DNA of 64,000 nt from Dyadobacter sandarakinus (GCF_016894445.1 NZ_CP056775.1:994001-1058000), one strand, 5' to 3'. Shown: positions 20,804 through 29,858, counted from the first letter of the stretch. A program made the numbers and translations. The notes: generated by a model from the letters alone, not told the origin.

Positions 20804-21986
20804 GCCAGACTGAATGCGGGTGCGGCATATTTTTGATAATCACCCCGCCTTGGTAGGAGAACTCGATCCATACGCTTGGCCCGTCTATGCGAATGTAATC
20901 ATTAGCAGCAGTTACGCTCGTGTTTCCGGCATAGGATATGTAGGTGTCGGGCAGTTCATTGGTGTATTTGGTTAGTACCGCTGCTGCCGACGTCGGATCC
21001 AGGTCATTGACATAAAGCTTAATCGCGTTCAGCACAAGCGCTTGCTTATCGGCCGTCAGGCTGCCCACTTTCAAGCCTACCTTTGTGGCTGGGAACTTCC
21101 AGTCCTGCCCCGGCCCAAGTACCACATCCCCGAAAGATGAACTTAGCTTGGCGGCGGCCTGTTCGCTGCTGCTCAAACTGGTAAGTAGCGCTGCAAATGC
21201 CAGCCGTTCCTGCTCCATGGGTTGGTAAGTTTTGCCATTTTCACTGACAGCATACGTAGGCTCGATCGCCCTGAATGCTGGTGTATACCCAGTGCCAGCT
21301 GTACCATTAAACGTATATGGCTGGGTGTAGTGATGCCCGGTAAAGAGTAGTTCCCAAAGCCCTGTTGTACTTGGAGTGCCAATGATCGATACATAAAAAT
21401 TACCAGCGCCATAGGTTGTCCCGCCACCGCTTACTGCCAGGACATTGTCAGCAACCAGGCTTCCGATCATTTCGTCGTAGCCTTCATCTGTAACATTCAA
21501 GGCAAGTAGAGCAAGCATCAAATCTTTAAACGCGGTGCGCTGGGTTTCATCCAGTGAGGCCTGGTTGATACCATAACGCGCGGACAATCCGGCAGGCAGG
21601 TTAGACCATTTTTGAGCGTTAGCCAGACTGTATGGAAGTTGCACAGCAGATAAGAGACTGTCGGACAATGTTGCCTGAAAAGCCTGCGTCAGACAAACCA
21701 CTTTTGCCAGGCCGGTAGCACCCCCGCAGCTTGTATTAGTCATCGTCATTGTATACATGGCAGCGGTTATGGCCTTCGAAACTTCTACCGATGCGCTTGA
21801 ACCGTTCCCTCCTGGACCGCCATTGCCACCAGGTCCACCTGGCCCACCACTTGAATCGCCAGGCATGCCGGTTCCTGTTGAATCAGCAGGTGTATCAGGG
21901 TCTGGTGTAACATGGTCCTGGCAGGCAATAAAGGTTGCCATAAAAAAGCCCAGGAGAGGCATAAAAATTGAAAATGATCTTGTCAT
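20769..21986 (-). CDS. DUF3500 lipoprotein with Gly-rich linker
   Basis: 405 residues from the ATG at 21986. The lipoprotein signal is MTRSFSIFMPLLGFFMATFIACQD. A low-complexity Gly/Pro/Ser linker follows (about residues 37-65, repeats of GGPGG and GNGG). The DUF3500 domain has FTGHHYTQPYTFNG, TPAFRAIEPTYAV, and the C-terminal HPHSVWRDHTTDYGG. The catalytic role is unknown; conserved His pairs (GHHYT, HPHSVWRD) suggest a metal site. It is a tandem paralogue of the next gene and is probably surface or periplasmic. Confidence 0.88.
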   Translation of the reverse strand: MTRSFSIFMPLLGFFMATFIACQDHVTPDPDTPADSTGTGMPGDSSGGPGGPGGNGGPGGNGSSASVEVSKAITAAMYTMTMTNTSCGGATGLAKVVCLTQAFQATLSDSLLSAVQLPYSLANAQKWSNLPAGLSARYGINQASLDETQRTAFKDLMLALLALNVTDEGYDEMIGSLVADNVLAVSGGGTTYGAGNFYVSIIGTPSTTGLWELLFTGHHYTQPYTFNGTAGTGYTPAFRAIEPTYAVSENGKTYQPMEQERLAFAALLTSLSSSEQAAAKLSSSFGDVVLGPGQDWKFPATKVGLKVGSLTADKQALVLNAIKLYVNDLDPTSAAAVLTKYTNELPDTYISYAGNTSVTAANDYIRIDGPSVWIEFSYQGGVIIKNMPHPHSVWRDHTTDYGGTK

Positions 21987-22097
21987 TATTGTTTGGTGTT
22001 TTGGTGGGTTGATTGGCAAAAGACGTCATTGTAATGCACAGCAACGGGTGGTAGGGCACTAACCAGATAGGGCAGCTTAGTAGAAATTATGAGAAGG

Positions 22098-23210
22098 TTA
22101 ATTTCCTCCGTAGTCCCCACTGCGGTCACGCCAGACAGAGTGCGGGTGAGGGGTGTTACGAACTATGACACCGCCCTGGTAGGAAAACTCGATCCATACA
22201 TTCGGTCCGTCGATACGCACGTAATCATTTTGCGATGCAACTGCTGTTGTGCCCGAATAGGAAATGTAGGTGCTGGCCAGTTCATTGGTGTAGGTAGCCA
22301 GGATCGATGCGGCAGTTGTGGCATCCAGGTCATTCACATAAAGCTTGATCGCATCCAAGACCAGCGATTGTTTTGCTGCTGTCAACGAGCCAACCTGTAA
22401 TCCTGATTTTGAAGAAGGGAATGATCCATCGTTGCCTGGGCCAAGCAATATATCGGAGAATGTACTAGAAAGTTTTGCAGTTGCCTGTTCAGTAGAGCTT
22501 AGCCCGCCCAGCATGGTTGCAAATACGGCCCGTTCCTGTTCAAATGGCTGGTAGGTTTTACCATTCGCCGTGACGGCACTTGCTGGCTCTACGCCGCGGA
22601 AAGCAGGTGTAACGCCGGTTAGTTTACCACCATTGAAGGTATAAGACTGCGTATAGTGATGTCCGGTGAACAGGATTTCCCAGAGGCCGGTCGCACTTGG
22701 TGTTCCCAAAAATGCAAGATAATACTCGCCAGCCCCATAGGCTGAGCCGCCGCCGATTGTATTCAGATAATCGTCAGCCACCAGATTGCCCAGCATTTCA
22801 TCGTAGCCTTCATTGCTCGCATTTACGTCAAGCAAACCCACCATCAGGTCCCGGAATGCAGCCAGTTGCACATCGCTGAGAGAACCCAGCTTTATCCCAA
22901 TCCGGCCCGATAAGGCTGCCGGAAGGTTCGACCATTTTTTAGCATTAGTCTGGCTGTAGTCCAGCTGCATAGTCGAAACCTGGCTGCTGCTCAGGGTTGC
23001 CTTAAAGGCTTCGGCAAGACAAACAGCCTTAGCCACACCCGTGGAACCGGAGCAAGTCGTGTTAGCGCTGGTTGTTGTAAGTACAGCCGCGGTGATTGAA
23101 GAAGAAGTGCTGCCAGCATCCGGCGTAACATCAGTATCATCTGAGCTGCACGCCACTGTAAAAACGGTAAAAAGAATCAGGCCCCATCCTGAATTTAAAA
23201 TCCCTTTCAT
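22098..23210 (-). CDS. DUF3500 lipoprotein (paralogue)
   Basis: 370 residues from the ATG at 23210. The lipoprotein signal is MKGILNSGWGLILFTVFTVACSSD. It is highly similar along its full length to the protein encoded at 20769-21986, with the same FTGHHYTQSYTFNG, AFRGVEPASAV and HPHSVWRDRSGDYGG motifs, but it lacks the Gly-rich linker. The pair arose by tandem duplication. It is the first gene of the DUF3500-DUF3500-HupE-TonB receptor strand. Confidence 0.88.
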   Translation of the reverse strand: MKGILNSGWGLILFTVFTVACSSDDTDVTPDAGSTSSSITAAVLTTTSANTTCSGSTGVAKAVCLAEAFKATLSSSQVSTMQLDYSQTNAKKWSNLPAALSGRIGIKLGSLSDVQLAAFRDLMVGLLDVNASNEGYDEMLGNLVADDYLNTIGGGSAYGAGEYYLAFLGTPSATGLWEILFTGHHYTQSYTFNGGKLTGVTPAFRGVEPASAVTANGKTYQPFEQERAVFATMLGGLSSTEQATAKLSSTFSDILLGPGNDGSFPSSKSGLQVGSLTAAKQSLVLDAIKLYVNDLDATTAASILATYTNELASTYISYSGTTAVASQNDYVRIDGPNVWIEFSYQGGVIVRNTPHPHSVWRDRSGDYGGN

Positions 23211-23364
23211 CTCTCTGATTATAAGTGAATGATAGTACTTGTTGTATCTATGATTCAAATTTCGCAGGTCGTGATAAGAGTGTGAAAAACTTGTGGCTAA
23301 TCAGACAAATGTGGTGACCAAACCGTCTCCATTGTTGTCTGTAAAACAAATTTGGGGGTAGATA

Positions 23365-24069
23365 TTATTTAAGAAATCTTGTTGTAAAATCGTTTTCGTA
23401 ACTGTTACCGACTGGTATTTCTTCGTTCCCAATGTTAATCATCTTGCTGCGGACATTCACGATTTTATCCAGTGCAACAATGAACGAACGGTGCACGCGC
23501 AAAAAGTTTGTCTGGGGCAGTTTATCCAAAATCGCTTTCATGGTCATCCGGACAACCATTGGCCGCGCATTTTGAAGGTGAATCTTTAGATAATTATCAA
23601 GGCCCTCAATAAATAGAATATCGTTTAGTGCGACCTTCACCAAGCCATAATCCACCCGGAAAAAAACGTGGACAGGTTCACCGTCCGCTGTATTCCCGGC
23701 AATCTGCCGCATTGCTTGTAAATGCTGCTGAGCACGTTGTACTGCCGTGCTGAAACGCTGAAATGTGAAGGGTTTCAGAAGATAATCCACCGCCTGAACC
23801 TCGTAGCTCTCGACGGCAAATTCGCTGTATGCGGTAGTAAAAATCACCGCAGTTTGTCGGTCAACGGTTTTTGCAAATTCGAGTCCGGATTCTTTGGGCA
23901 TGTTGATATCCAGGAAAACTAGCTCAACCGGGTTGCTTTCCATATACAAACGCGCTTCTCCGGTGCGGGTAAAGGTTTTCAAAGAGCTGATAGGTTCCAA
24001 CCTGCTGCAAAAAGCTTCAATCACGTCTAGTGCTGGCCGCTCGTCATCCAGCGCAATGGCTTTGATCAT
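23365..24069 (-). CDS. LytTR-family response regulator
   Basis: 234 residues. The receiver domain has the acidic pair in ALDDERPAL, the phospho-acceptor Asp in FLDINMPKESG, TTAYSEFAV, and Lys in YLLKPF. The C-terminal LytTR DNA-binding domain covers residues 135-232 (DILFIEGLDNYLKIHL ... FLRVHRSFIVALDKI). It overlaps the sensor kinase gene by 4 bp (translational coupling). It lies 154 bp downstream of the start of the DUF3500 operon on the same strand, so it may regulate that operon; this is inference. Confidence 0.93.
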   Translation of the reverse strand: MIKAIALDDERPALDVIEAFCSRLEPISSLKTFTRTGEARLYMESNPVELVFLDINMPKESGLEFAKTVDRQTAVIFTTAYSEFAVESYEVQAVDYLLKPFTFQRFSTAVQRAQQHLQAMRQIAGNTADGEPVHVFFRVDYGLVKVALNDILFIEGLDNYLKIHLQNARPMVVRMTMKAILDKLPQTNFLRVHRSFIVALDKIVNVRSKMINIGNEEIPVGNSYENDFTTRFLK

Positions 24070-25268
24070 GTCAGTGTGAGATTTAGGTTAACCTGGAACT
24101 GCTTGTCCGTGTCATCGATGGTAAGCTCATGCATACCTGGATAAATTAGCCGAAGCCGTTCTTTTGTGTTTTTTAATCCTATACCTGTTGATGCTTCCAG
24201 CTGGCTTACTTGCACTTTATTGTTTCTTACCAGTAAGTGCAAACCGTTTTCACTGATTTTTATATGAATGCCAATCGGGGAATCTTCTTCTGGATTGACG
24301 CCGTATTTAAAAGCGTTTTCTATAAATGAAAAAAGGATCAGCGGGGCGATCTGAAATCCGTTTGTATCTCCATCCAGCCGATAGTCCACCTGTACTGCGT
24401 CCCGTAACCTGGCCTTTTGCAGCCCGATATAGTTATTGATGTAGTTCAATTCCGTTACCAGTGCCACATGCTCCTGGTTGGAATCCCTGATAATATACCT
24501 GAGAAATTCTGAGAGCTGTACGATCGTATCCGCCGTGCGCTCATCATTGCGGATAGCCAGAGCATAAATGCTATTAAGCGTATTAAATAAAAAGTGCGGC
24601 TGGATCTGGGCTTTCAATTGCCGGAGTTCAGCCTGAAGCTGATCATTCTCAACTTTGTGAAGCCGGTTTGTCGCCTGGATCAGGATGGATATCAGCGAGC
24701 TTACGCTGCCTATCAAAAAAAATATGGCGAGTTTCGAAGGTAAAATCCATGTCATAGCAGGCGGACCGCCCGGTGGCCGGTTAAATCGGCCTTGTGGCCC
24801 AAAAGACTTTTGAGAAGAGTTTTTCCTGAACAAGTCTGGCGGTGTCTCCGGCATCGGACTTTGGTTTTTAGAAAAACTTAGTGGTTTGCCATCCGGGCCG
24901 GCAAGCATCATTTCTGCTACAAAAATCTGCCTTGCCCAACCAACGATTGTGTTTTCTTGTGGTTGTCGAAAAAACACCCATTGTTCAATTCGGTAGGGCA
25001 AATAAACTGCTCCAAGGATACAGCAGGTTGTGATAAGAAAGTAGCGCCGGTACTGCTTATTTAAAAACCAACGGGGAACAAAAACTGTATGGTTGTAGTA
25101 GGTGAATAGTATCAGGAAAACATAGGCAATCCCATTTTGGACTAAATGTTCATGAGGATCCAATGGCTGCCAGCTCGCTCCTGTACTTACAAAGTACAGA
25201 ATTGGAAGACTCACCAGAGCAACTCCGATTGCCAGAGGCGTACCAACTTTTTTCAATCTAAACTCCAT
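24066..25268 (-). CDS. LytS-like sensor histidine kinase
   Basis: 400 residues. Four predicted membrane segments: near 13-30, 45-62, 78-95, and about 175-200 after a Pro/Gly-rich loop of about 80 residues. The His_kinase domain has the phosphorylated His in QIQPHFLFNTLNSIYAL. The HATPase motifs are ENAFKYGVN (N box) and GIGLKNTKERLRLIY (G box). It pairs with the overlapping LytTR regulator. The loop between the third and fourth segments, rich in Pro, Gly and Phe, is unusual for the family. Confidence 0.92.
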   Translation of the reverse strand: MEFRLKKVGTPLAIGVALVSLPILYFVSTGASWQPLDPHEHLVQNGIAYVFLILFTYYNHTVFVPRWFLNKQYRRYFLITTCCILGAVYLPYRIEQWVFFRQPQENTIVGWARQIFVAEMMLAGPDGKPLSFSKNQSPMPETPPDLFRKNSSQKSFGPQGRFNRPPGGPPAMTWILPSKLAIFFLIGSVSSLISILIQATNRLHKVENDQLQAELRQLKAQIQPHFLFNTLNSIYALAIRNDERTADTIVQLSEFLRYIIRDSNQEHVALVTELNYINNYIGLQKARLRDAVQVDYRLDGDTNGFQIAPLILFSFIENAFKYGVNPEEDSPIGIHIKISENGLHLLVRNNKVQVSQLEASTGIGLKNTKERLRLIYPGMHELTIDDTDKQFQVNLNLTLT

Positions 25269-25797
25269 TACTACAATCGGTCATATACAATCATGCAGAC
25301 TTAGCTACTAGACTTAAGGAAGCTATTAGTTATCAAAGTAAAACTATTATTGACATTTCTGCCGCAGGTCCTTTTTGTATATACAAGTTTAGTTGTTGAA
25401 GTCTCAGGATATGAAAGAGAAGTGACTAATAGGGTAATTGTTGTGGCGAAATCAACGAATGGGCTGCTAGTAAAATGCCAATTCAGTTTTATAACCAAAT
25501 GTGCATCATTATGTCACGATCACGCTTACAGGTTCAACATCACTTGTAAAACAGGGTTACCTGGCACCCGTCAGTTAACTGTCAGGTACTGACTTTATAA
25601 ATTTTATTGATACTAAGTACTCTGAGATTTATTCGGTCGTTAATGCGAATTTTCCATGTACTACTGAAACCTTCCCCTATACGGTTTGAGGGCATGTTTG
25701 GGTAAATTATAATCGGAGTGGAATACCTTAATCTGTACTTTTGCTGACTTGGATTGTCCACAAATAAACGGGCATATTTATGTCGACAAGGCTGATC
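25269..25797. other. Intergenic region, 529 bp
   Basis: It holds the promoter region of the sensor kinase, AT-rich sequence without a convincing ORF, and the left copy of the 15-bp direct repeat (25627-25641) that bounds the arsenic cassette. No terminator for the arsenic operon could be identified with confidence. Confidence 0.45.
25627..25641. repeat. 15-bp direct repeat, left copy, flanking the ars operon
   Basis: ATTTATTCGGTCGTT here is identical to 28828-28842. Both copies are preceded by GA and one variable base. The two copies enclose exactly the five arsenic genes. It is a candidate target-site duplication or recombination site. Confidence 0.6.
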
Positions 25798-26847
25798 TCA
25801 AAAGGTGCGCTGTTGTCTTAGGGCGAAATTGACCATCAAGATCAATACCGGTACTTCAATCAGAGGCCCGATCACTGCCGCAAAGGCAGCTCCGGAATCA
25901 ATACCGAATACAGCAATGGCAACCGCAATGCCCAATTCAAAATTATTGCCTGCGGCCGTGAATGCCAGTGAGGTGGATTTTGAGTAATCCGCGCCTGCAC
26001 GTTTTGAGAGATAAAAGGCAGAAAAGAACATGATGACAAAGTAGATCGAAAGGGGAGTGGCTATGCGCAGAACGTCCAGCGGGATGCTTATGATCAGGTT
26101 TCCTTTCAGGCTGAACATCACTACTATTGTAAACAGCAATGCGATCAGGGTAATGGGGCTGATGGCCGGCAGGAACTTTTTTTCGTACCAGTATTGACTG
26201 AACAGCCTGGTCAATGTTTCCCGCGAAATGATCCCGGCCAGGAACGGAATACCGAGATAAATAAAGACGCTTTGCGCTATTTCTCCAATCGAAATATCTA
26301 CGTTGAACCCTTTTAGCCCAAACAATGGCGGTAGCAGTGTCACGAACACATAGGCATATACTGAATAAAACAGCACCTGGAAAATACTGTTGAATGCTAC
26401 CAGCCCGGCTGCATATACACGGTCGCCACCTGCAAGGTCATTCCAGACGATCACCATGGCAATGCAACGTGCAATGCCAATCATGATCAACCCCGTCATG
26501 TATTCCGGTTTATCTGATAGAAATGCTAGCGCCAGGCCGAACATCAGCAGGGGCCCCACGATCCAGTTTTGCAGCAGTGACAGGCCGAGAATACGGGTAT
26601 TTCGGAATATCTGTGGAAGTTCCGAATAGCGCACTTTGGCGAGCGGCGGGTACATCATCAGGATCAGCCCGATGGCCAGCGGCACATTGGTCGAGCCTGA
26701 ATTAAATTGATTGATAAAATCGGGTGTGCCTGGGAAAAAACACCCGATGGACACACCCAAAAACATGGCAAGGAAGATCCAGACCGTCAAATAACGGTCG
26801 AGAAATGAAAGCCGCTTTTCCTTCATAGGCTGTTTGTGATTAATCAT
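25798..26847 (-). CDS. Arsenite efflux transporter, ACR3 type
   Basis: About 349 residues with ten membrane segments (bile acid:sodium symporter superfamily). Family motifs visible are the conserved Cys in [35 protein letters not shown], and the last-helix region [20 protein letters not shown] with [12 protein letters not shown]. It exports arsenite across the inner membrane. The likely start at 26847 overlaps the stop of the GNAT gene by 8 bp; another ATG lies at 26826. It is the last gene of the ars operon. Confidence 0.93.
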   Translation of the reverse strand: MINHKQPMKEKRLSFLDRYLTVWIFLAMFLGVSIGCFFPGTPDFINQFNSGSTNVPLAIGLILMMYPPLAKVRYSELPQIFRNTRILGLSLLQNWIVGPLLMFGLALAFLSDKPEYMTGLIMIGIARCIAMVIVWNDLAGGDRVYAAGLVAFNSIFQVLFYSVYAYVFVTLLPPLFGLKGFNVDISIGEIAQSVFIYLGIPFLAGIISRETLTRLFSQYWYEKKFLPAISPITLIALLFTIVVMFSLKGNLIISIPLDVLRIATPLSIYFVIMFFSAFYLSKRAGADYSKSTSLAFTAAGNNFELGIAVAIAVFGIDSGAAFAAVIGPLIEVPVLILMVNFALRQQRTF

Positions 26848-27337
26848 TGCCAACAATCGAGCTGCGACGTTCCAGCAGTATTACATCGCGCCAGATCCCA
26901 TTGCGTTTTCCAAGCTTTTCACGGTACCCGACTTTGCGAAACCCTTGCCGCTCGTGAAGTGCAATGCTCGCTTTGTTCTCCGGGAATATCTGTGCTTGCA
27001 ACGTCCAGAAACCGAGTTTTTCGCTTAACGGCACCAGGTCTGATAAAAGAGCCCGGCCGATGCCGCGCCCGTGAAAATCCGGATGAATGTAGATGCTTGT
27101 TTCAGCCACGCCGCCATACACGCACCGGCTGGAAACAGCAGATAAGAATGCCCATCCAATAGCCTGGCCGCTTTCTTCTGCCACAAGTTGCGGCTGAGCA
27201 AGAAACTTTGCTTTGAGCGCATCGACTTCCGGCGCTTGTGTCTCGTATGTCGCATCACCGGTATCGATGCCCAGCTGGTAAATCTGTTTTACCTGCGGCC
27301 AGTCTGCTTCTGTTAGGGGGCGAATGGTGAAAGCCAT
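26840..27337 (-). CDS. GNAT N-acetyltransferase (ArsN-like / phosphinothricin acetyltransferase-like)
   Basis: 165 residues. The GNAT fold begins [19 protein letters not shown], with acetyl-CoA loop [11 protein letters not shown] and [17 protein letters not shown] as in phosphinothricin and arsinothricin acetyltransferases. Its place between arsC and the ACR3 gene supports ArsN, which acetylates the arsenical antibiotic arsinothricin. The start codon overlaps the arsC stop (TAATG). Substrate assignment rests on context plus family. Confidence 0.82.
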   Translation of the reverse strand: MAFTIRPLTEADWPQVKQIYQLGIDTGDATYETQAPEVDALKAKFLAQPQLVAEESGQAIGWAFLSAVSSRCVYGGVAETSIYIHPDFHGRGIGRALLSDLVPLSEKLGFWTLQAQIFPENKASIALHERQGFRKVGYREKLGKRNGIWRDVILLERRSSIVGND

Positions 27338-27765
27338 TATGCAGGCAGTTTTTGATGGATAAATTCGCGGCTGTACGCTTTGATTTCATCCCGAACCCTA
27401 CGGAATGAAGTTACCAGGTCTTCACCTGGCCGCTCCGGCGTACCAGTATGACCAGGATCGGAAAAGCTATGATGGATCAGCTCACCGGCAGACGGGAAAT
27501 AGGGGCACTGCTCACGCGCATTATCGCAGACGGTGATTACATAGTCGAAAGCAATGCCGGTATATTCGTCAGCATGATTGGAGGTGTGATGCGAGATATC
27601 AAGACCATCTTCGGCCATGACCTGGATGGCAGCCGGATTTACACCTTTGGGATCTACACCAGCGCTATATACTTCTGCGCGGTCACCTGCAAAATGCTGT
27701 AAGTATCCTTGCGCCAATTGGCTGCGGGCTGAATTGCCCGTACATAATACTAAAATTCGCTTCAT
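27337..27765 (-). CDS. arsC: Arsenate reductase, low-molecular-weight phosphatase type
   Basis: 142 residues from the ATG at 27765. The phosphatase loop CTGNSARSQLAQGY carries the CX5R motif with the nucleophilic Cys near residue 8. Later redox Cys candidates are in VITVCDNAREQCP. The C-terminus DPGHTGTPERPGEDLVTSFRRVRDEI is typical of this ArsC branch. It reduces arsenate to arsenite for export by the ACR3 pump. It is 19 bp after the DUF6428 gene. The longer upstream frame overlaps that gene and is rejected. Confidence 0.92.
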   Translation of the reverse strand: MKRILVLCTGNSARSQLAQGYLQHFAGDRAEVYSAGVDPKGVNPAAIQVMAEDGLDISHHTSNHADEYTGIAFDYVITVCDNAREQCPYFPSAGELIHHSFSDPGHTGTPERPGEDLVTSFRRVRDEIKAYSREFIHQKLPA

Positions 27766-27784
27766 CGTGGTAATTGATTGGTAA

Positions 27785-28354
27785 TTAGCAACAGCCGGAA
27801 CCTGGTTTGCACGCAGCGCCATCAGCACCGGCAACTTCCAATGCTTCTTTTTCAGGAGCCGGGCCACAGCAGGACGCGGCCGCAGAATCCGTGCCGCATG
27901 ATTGATCGCGGCTTATTGCTTTGCACTGCGTGAAATCCGGAGCCAGAATGACAATGAAGGTATCATCTTCGGTCAAAAACTCAGCTGGGTACATTTGGCG
28001 CGTATCGAATTTCGAATTGCCAAACTCGATTTTTACAACCGCATTCGGATTAAGCGGTAACGACTTTTCGACCAGGCTGACAATTTTAAGTGCTTTGCTG
28101 ACCAGCATCGAGCGCTCGGTTTCACTTACTGGCGGCTCCCATAATTGCACGATCACTTCCGTCCAGCTATTCATGACACCGCCACAATCTACCGAGACAA
28201 TCGGTGACTGTTTAATCTCGGTGATGTGAAATGAGCGGTCTACGAACTTACCGGCCTCGTACTGGAATTGCAGATGCAGATCTGGATTTAGTTCAAGCGT
28301 GCTTTTGAACGCTTGCCAGGGCATGGGGTTCAATTGATTGATCATAGCTACCAT
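27785..28354 (-). CDS. DUF6428-type protein with cysteine-rich tail
   Basis: 189 residues (an ATG at 28345 is an equally good start). The body resembles the small DUF6428 proteins found in Bacteroidota ars operons (GGVMNSWTEVIVQLWEPP, FDTRQMYPAEFLTEDDTFIVIL). The last 45 residues add a Cys-rich tail: QSCGTDS, ASCCGPAP, and GSGCC at the very end. I infer arsenite or metal binding by the tail. It is the second gene of the operon, after arsR, with its own operator-like palindrome just upstream. Confidence 0.75.
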   Translation of the reverse strand: MVAMINQLNPMPWQAFKSTLELNPDLHLQFQYEAGKFVDRSFHITEIKQSPIVSVDCGGVMNSWTEVIVQLWEPPVSETERSMLVSKALKIVSLVEKSLPLNPNAVVKIEFGNSKFDTRQMYPAEFLTEDDTFIVILAPDFTQCKAISRDQSCGTDSAAASCCGPAPEKEALEVAGADGAACKPGSGCC

Positions 28355-28361
28355 TGTTATA

Positions 28362-28375
28362 ATGTAATATTACGA
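28362..28375. promoter_or_regulatory. Second ArsR-type operator, upstream of the DUF6428 gene
   Basis: The core GTAATATTAC (28364-28373) is a perfect palindrome and is followed by GAT. The same TAATATTACGATT string class occurs upstream of arsR. It lies 8 bp before the DUF6428 start, so arsR and the downstream genes may be repressed separately. Confidence 0.6.
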
Positions 28376-28400
28376 TTGATTTACCCGAAAAAATACCCGT

Positions 28401-28730
28401 TTAGTTACAGCAGGTCACACTCTCAAAGGATTCCAGGATCGAACCGAATGCTTGCCGGGCTTCTTCCCACACCCGAGGATTGATGCAGTAGCAGACACGG
28501 GGCGGGTTAATTTCTCCCTGGATTATGCCGATCCGTTTTAGCTCCTTCAAATGCTGGGAAACCGTCGCCTGCGCAAGTTCGAGTTCGTCCACCAAGTCAC
28601 CGCAAATGCAGGTCTTACGTGCAATCAGCAGCTGCAAAATCGCCACGCGCGCAGGATGCGAAAATGCTTTTGCTAAATTCGCAATGCGGTTATGCTGCTC
28701 TGTGAATATCTCTGTTTTGGTAACTCCCAT
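28401..28730 (-). CDS. arsR: ArsR-family metalloregulator
   Basis: 109 residues. Winged helix-turn-helix with [15 protein letters not shown] and [16 protein letters not shown]. The arsenite-binding pair appears as TCICGDLV in the alpha-3 position (family CxC). Extra cysteines occur in VCYCINP and the C-terminal TCCN. It represses the operon until As(III) binds. The operator candidates at 28758 and 28362 fit its autoregulation. Confidence 0.92.
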   Translation of the reverse strand: MGVTKTEIFTEQHNRIANLAKAFSHPARVAILQLLIARKTCICGDLVDELELAQATVSQHLKELKRIGIIQGEINPPRVCYCINPRVWEEARQAFGSILESFESVTCCN

Positions 28731-28757
28731 GATGCAAACATAACACTAAAAATATAA

Positions 28758-28771
28758 TCGCAATATTACGA
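28758..28771. promoter_or_regulatory. ArsR-type operator upstream of arsR
   Basis: TCGCAATATTACGA is a near-perfect palindrome (one mismatched pair) located 28 bp upstream of the arsR start. The 3' half AATATTACGATT is repeated exactly at 28367-28378. Confidence 0.65.
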
Positions 28772-28827
28772 TTAATATTTGTTTGACCCAATTAAGTATA
28801 ACCTTAGGTTATAGCCAGCACATCGAA

Positions 28828-28842
28828 ATTTATTCGGTCGTT
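28828..28842. repeat. 15-bp direct repeat, right copy
   Basis: ATTTATTCGGTCGTT, identical to 25627-25641. It ends 17 bp before the first codon of the truncated YhcG-like gene. Confidence 0.6.
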
Positions 28843-28859
28843 TTTCTGTACTCCCCATT

Positions 28860-29813
28860 ATGGCCGCCAAGTCAATACCATATTGGCTGATTGGTAAACG
28901 AATTATTGAAGAAGACCAGCAGGGCAATCTACGAGCCGAGTATGGAAAGGCACTTGTCCAAACGCTATCCGAGTCTTTAACAGCCGAGTTTGGCCGGGGC
29001 TTCTCACAGCGAAATTTGGAGCAAATGAGGCTGTTTTATTTAGAGTATCCAATTCCGCAGACAGTGTCTGCGGAATTGGATATAACCAGTGCCGATTCAA
29101 GAGAAAGCACGCCACCTTTCACTCTGAGCTGGTCGCACTATCTAAATTTAATGTCCATCAAGGATGCCAAAGAAAGGAAGTTCTATGAAATTGAATCTGC
29201 TGCAAACAATTGGAGCATCCGGGAGTTAAAGAGGCAATACAACTCAGGACTCTACATGCGTCTTGCCCTAAGCAAGGACAAAGATGGAGTGAAGCAGCTT
29301 GCTGAAAAGGGTCAGTTAATCGACAGGCCAGCTGATGCCATCAAGGATCCATATATCCTTGAATTCCTTGATCTAAAGGAGCACCATAGGTACTCGGAAG
29401 ATGACCTGGAAAACGCGCTCATTGACAAACTTGAACACTTCCTGCTTGAATTAGGGAAAGGTTTCACTTTTGTTGCACGGCAAAAGCGGATCACGTTTAC
29501 GGACAAGCACTTTTATGCAGATCTGGTGTTCTACAACCGCCTGCTCAAATGCTTTGTCATCATTGACCTAAAAATCGGAGAGATCCAGCATCAGGACATT
29601 GGCCAGATGCAGATGTATGTCAACTACTACGATCGGCACATCAAACTGGAAGACGAAAATAAAACGATTGGGATCATCCTATGTCAGAAAAAAAGCGATT
29701 CATTAGTCGAGCTTACCTTGCCGGAGGATAATGACCAAATTTTTGCCAGCCGCTATGAAACGGTGCTGCCCAGCAAAGACGAACTACGTCAGCTCCTAAA
29801 TTCACAAGCGTAA
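28860..29813 (+). CDS. YhcG-type PDDEXK nuclease (DUF1016), N-terminally truncated
   Basis: 317 residues. The N-terminal DUF1016 helical domain starts abruptly at YWLIGKRIIEEDQQG, about 30 residues short of the usual family start. It continues RGFSQRNLEQMRLFYLEYP and FTLSWSHYLNLMSI. The C-terminal PDDEXK nuclease core has HFYADLVFYNR (Asp), FVIIDLKIGEIQHQDIGQM (Asp..Lys) and the helix MQMYVNYYD. Family members are linked to DNA repair or restriction-like functions; the role here is unknown. Truncation coincides with the right repeat of the ars cassette, suggesting the cassette insertion removed its 5' end. Confidence 0.85.
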   Translation: MAAKSIPYWLIGKRIIEEDQQGNLRAEYGKALVQTLSESLTAEFGRGFSQRNLEQMRLFYLEYPIPQTVSAELDITSADSRESTPPFTLSWSHYLNLMSIKDAKERKFYEIESAANNWSIRELKRQYNSGLYMRLALSKDKDGVKQLAEKGQLIDRPADAIKDPYILEFLDLKEHHRYSEDDLENALIDKLEHFLLELGKGFTFVARQKRITFTDKHFYADLVFYNRLLKCFVIIDLKIGEIQHQDIGQMQMYVNYYDRHIKLEDENKTIGIILCQKKSDSLVELTLPEDNDQIFASRYETVLPSKDELRQLLNSQA

Positions 29814-29858
29814 TAGTAGAATTTGCGCCTTGCACTCGTATACAAAACATTTGACTAT

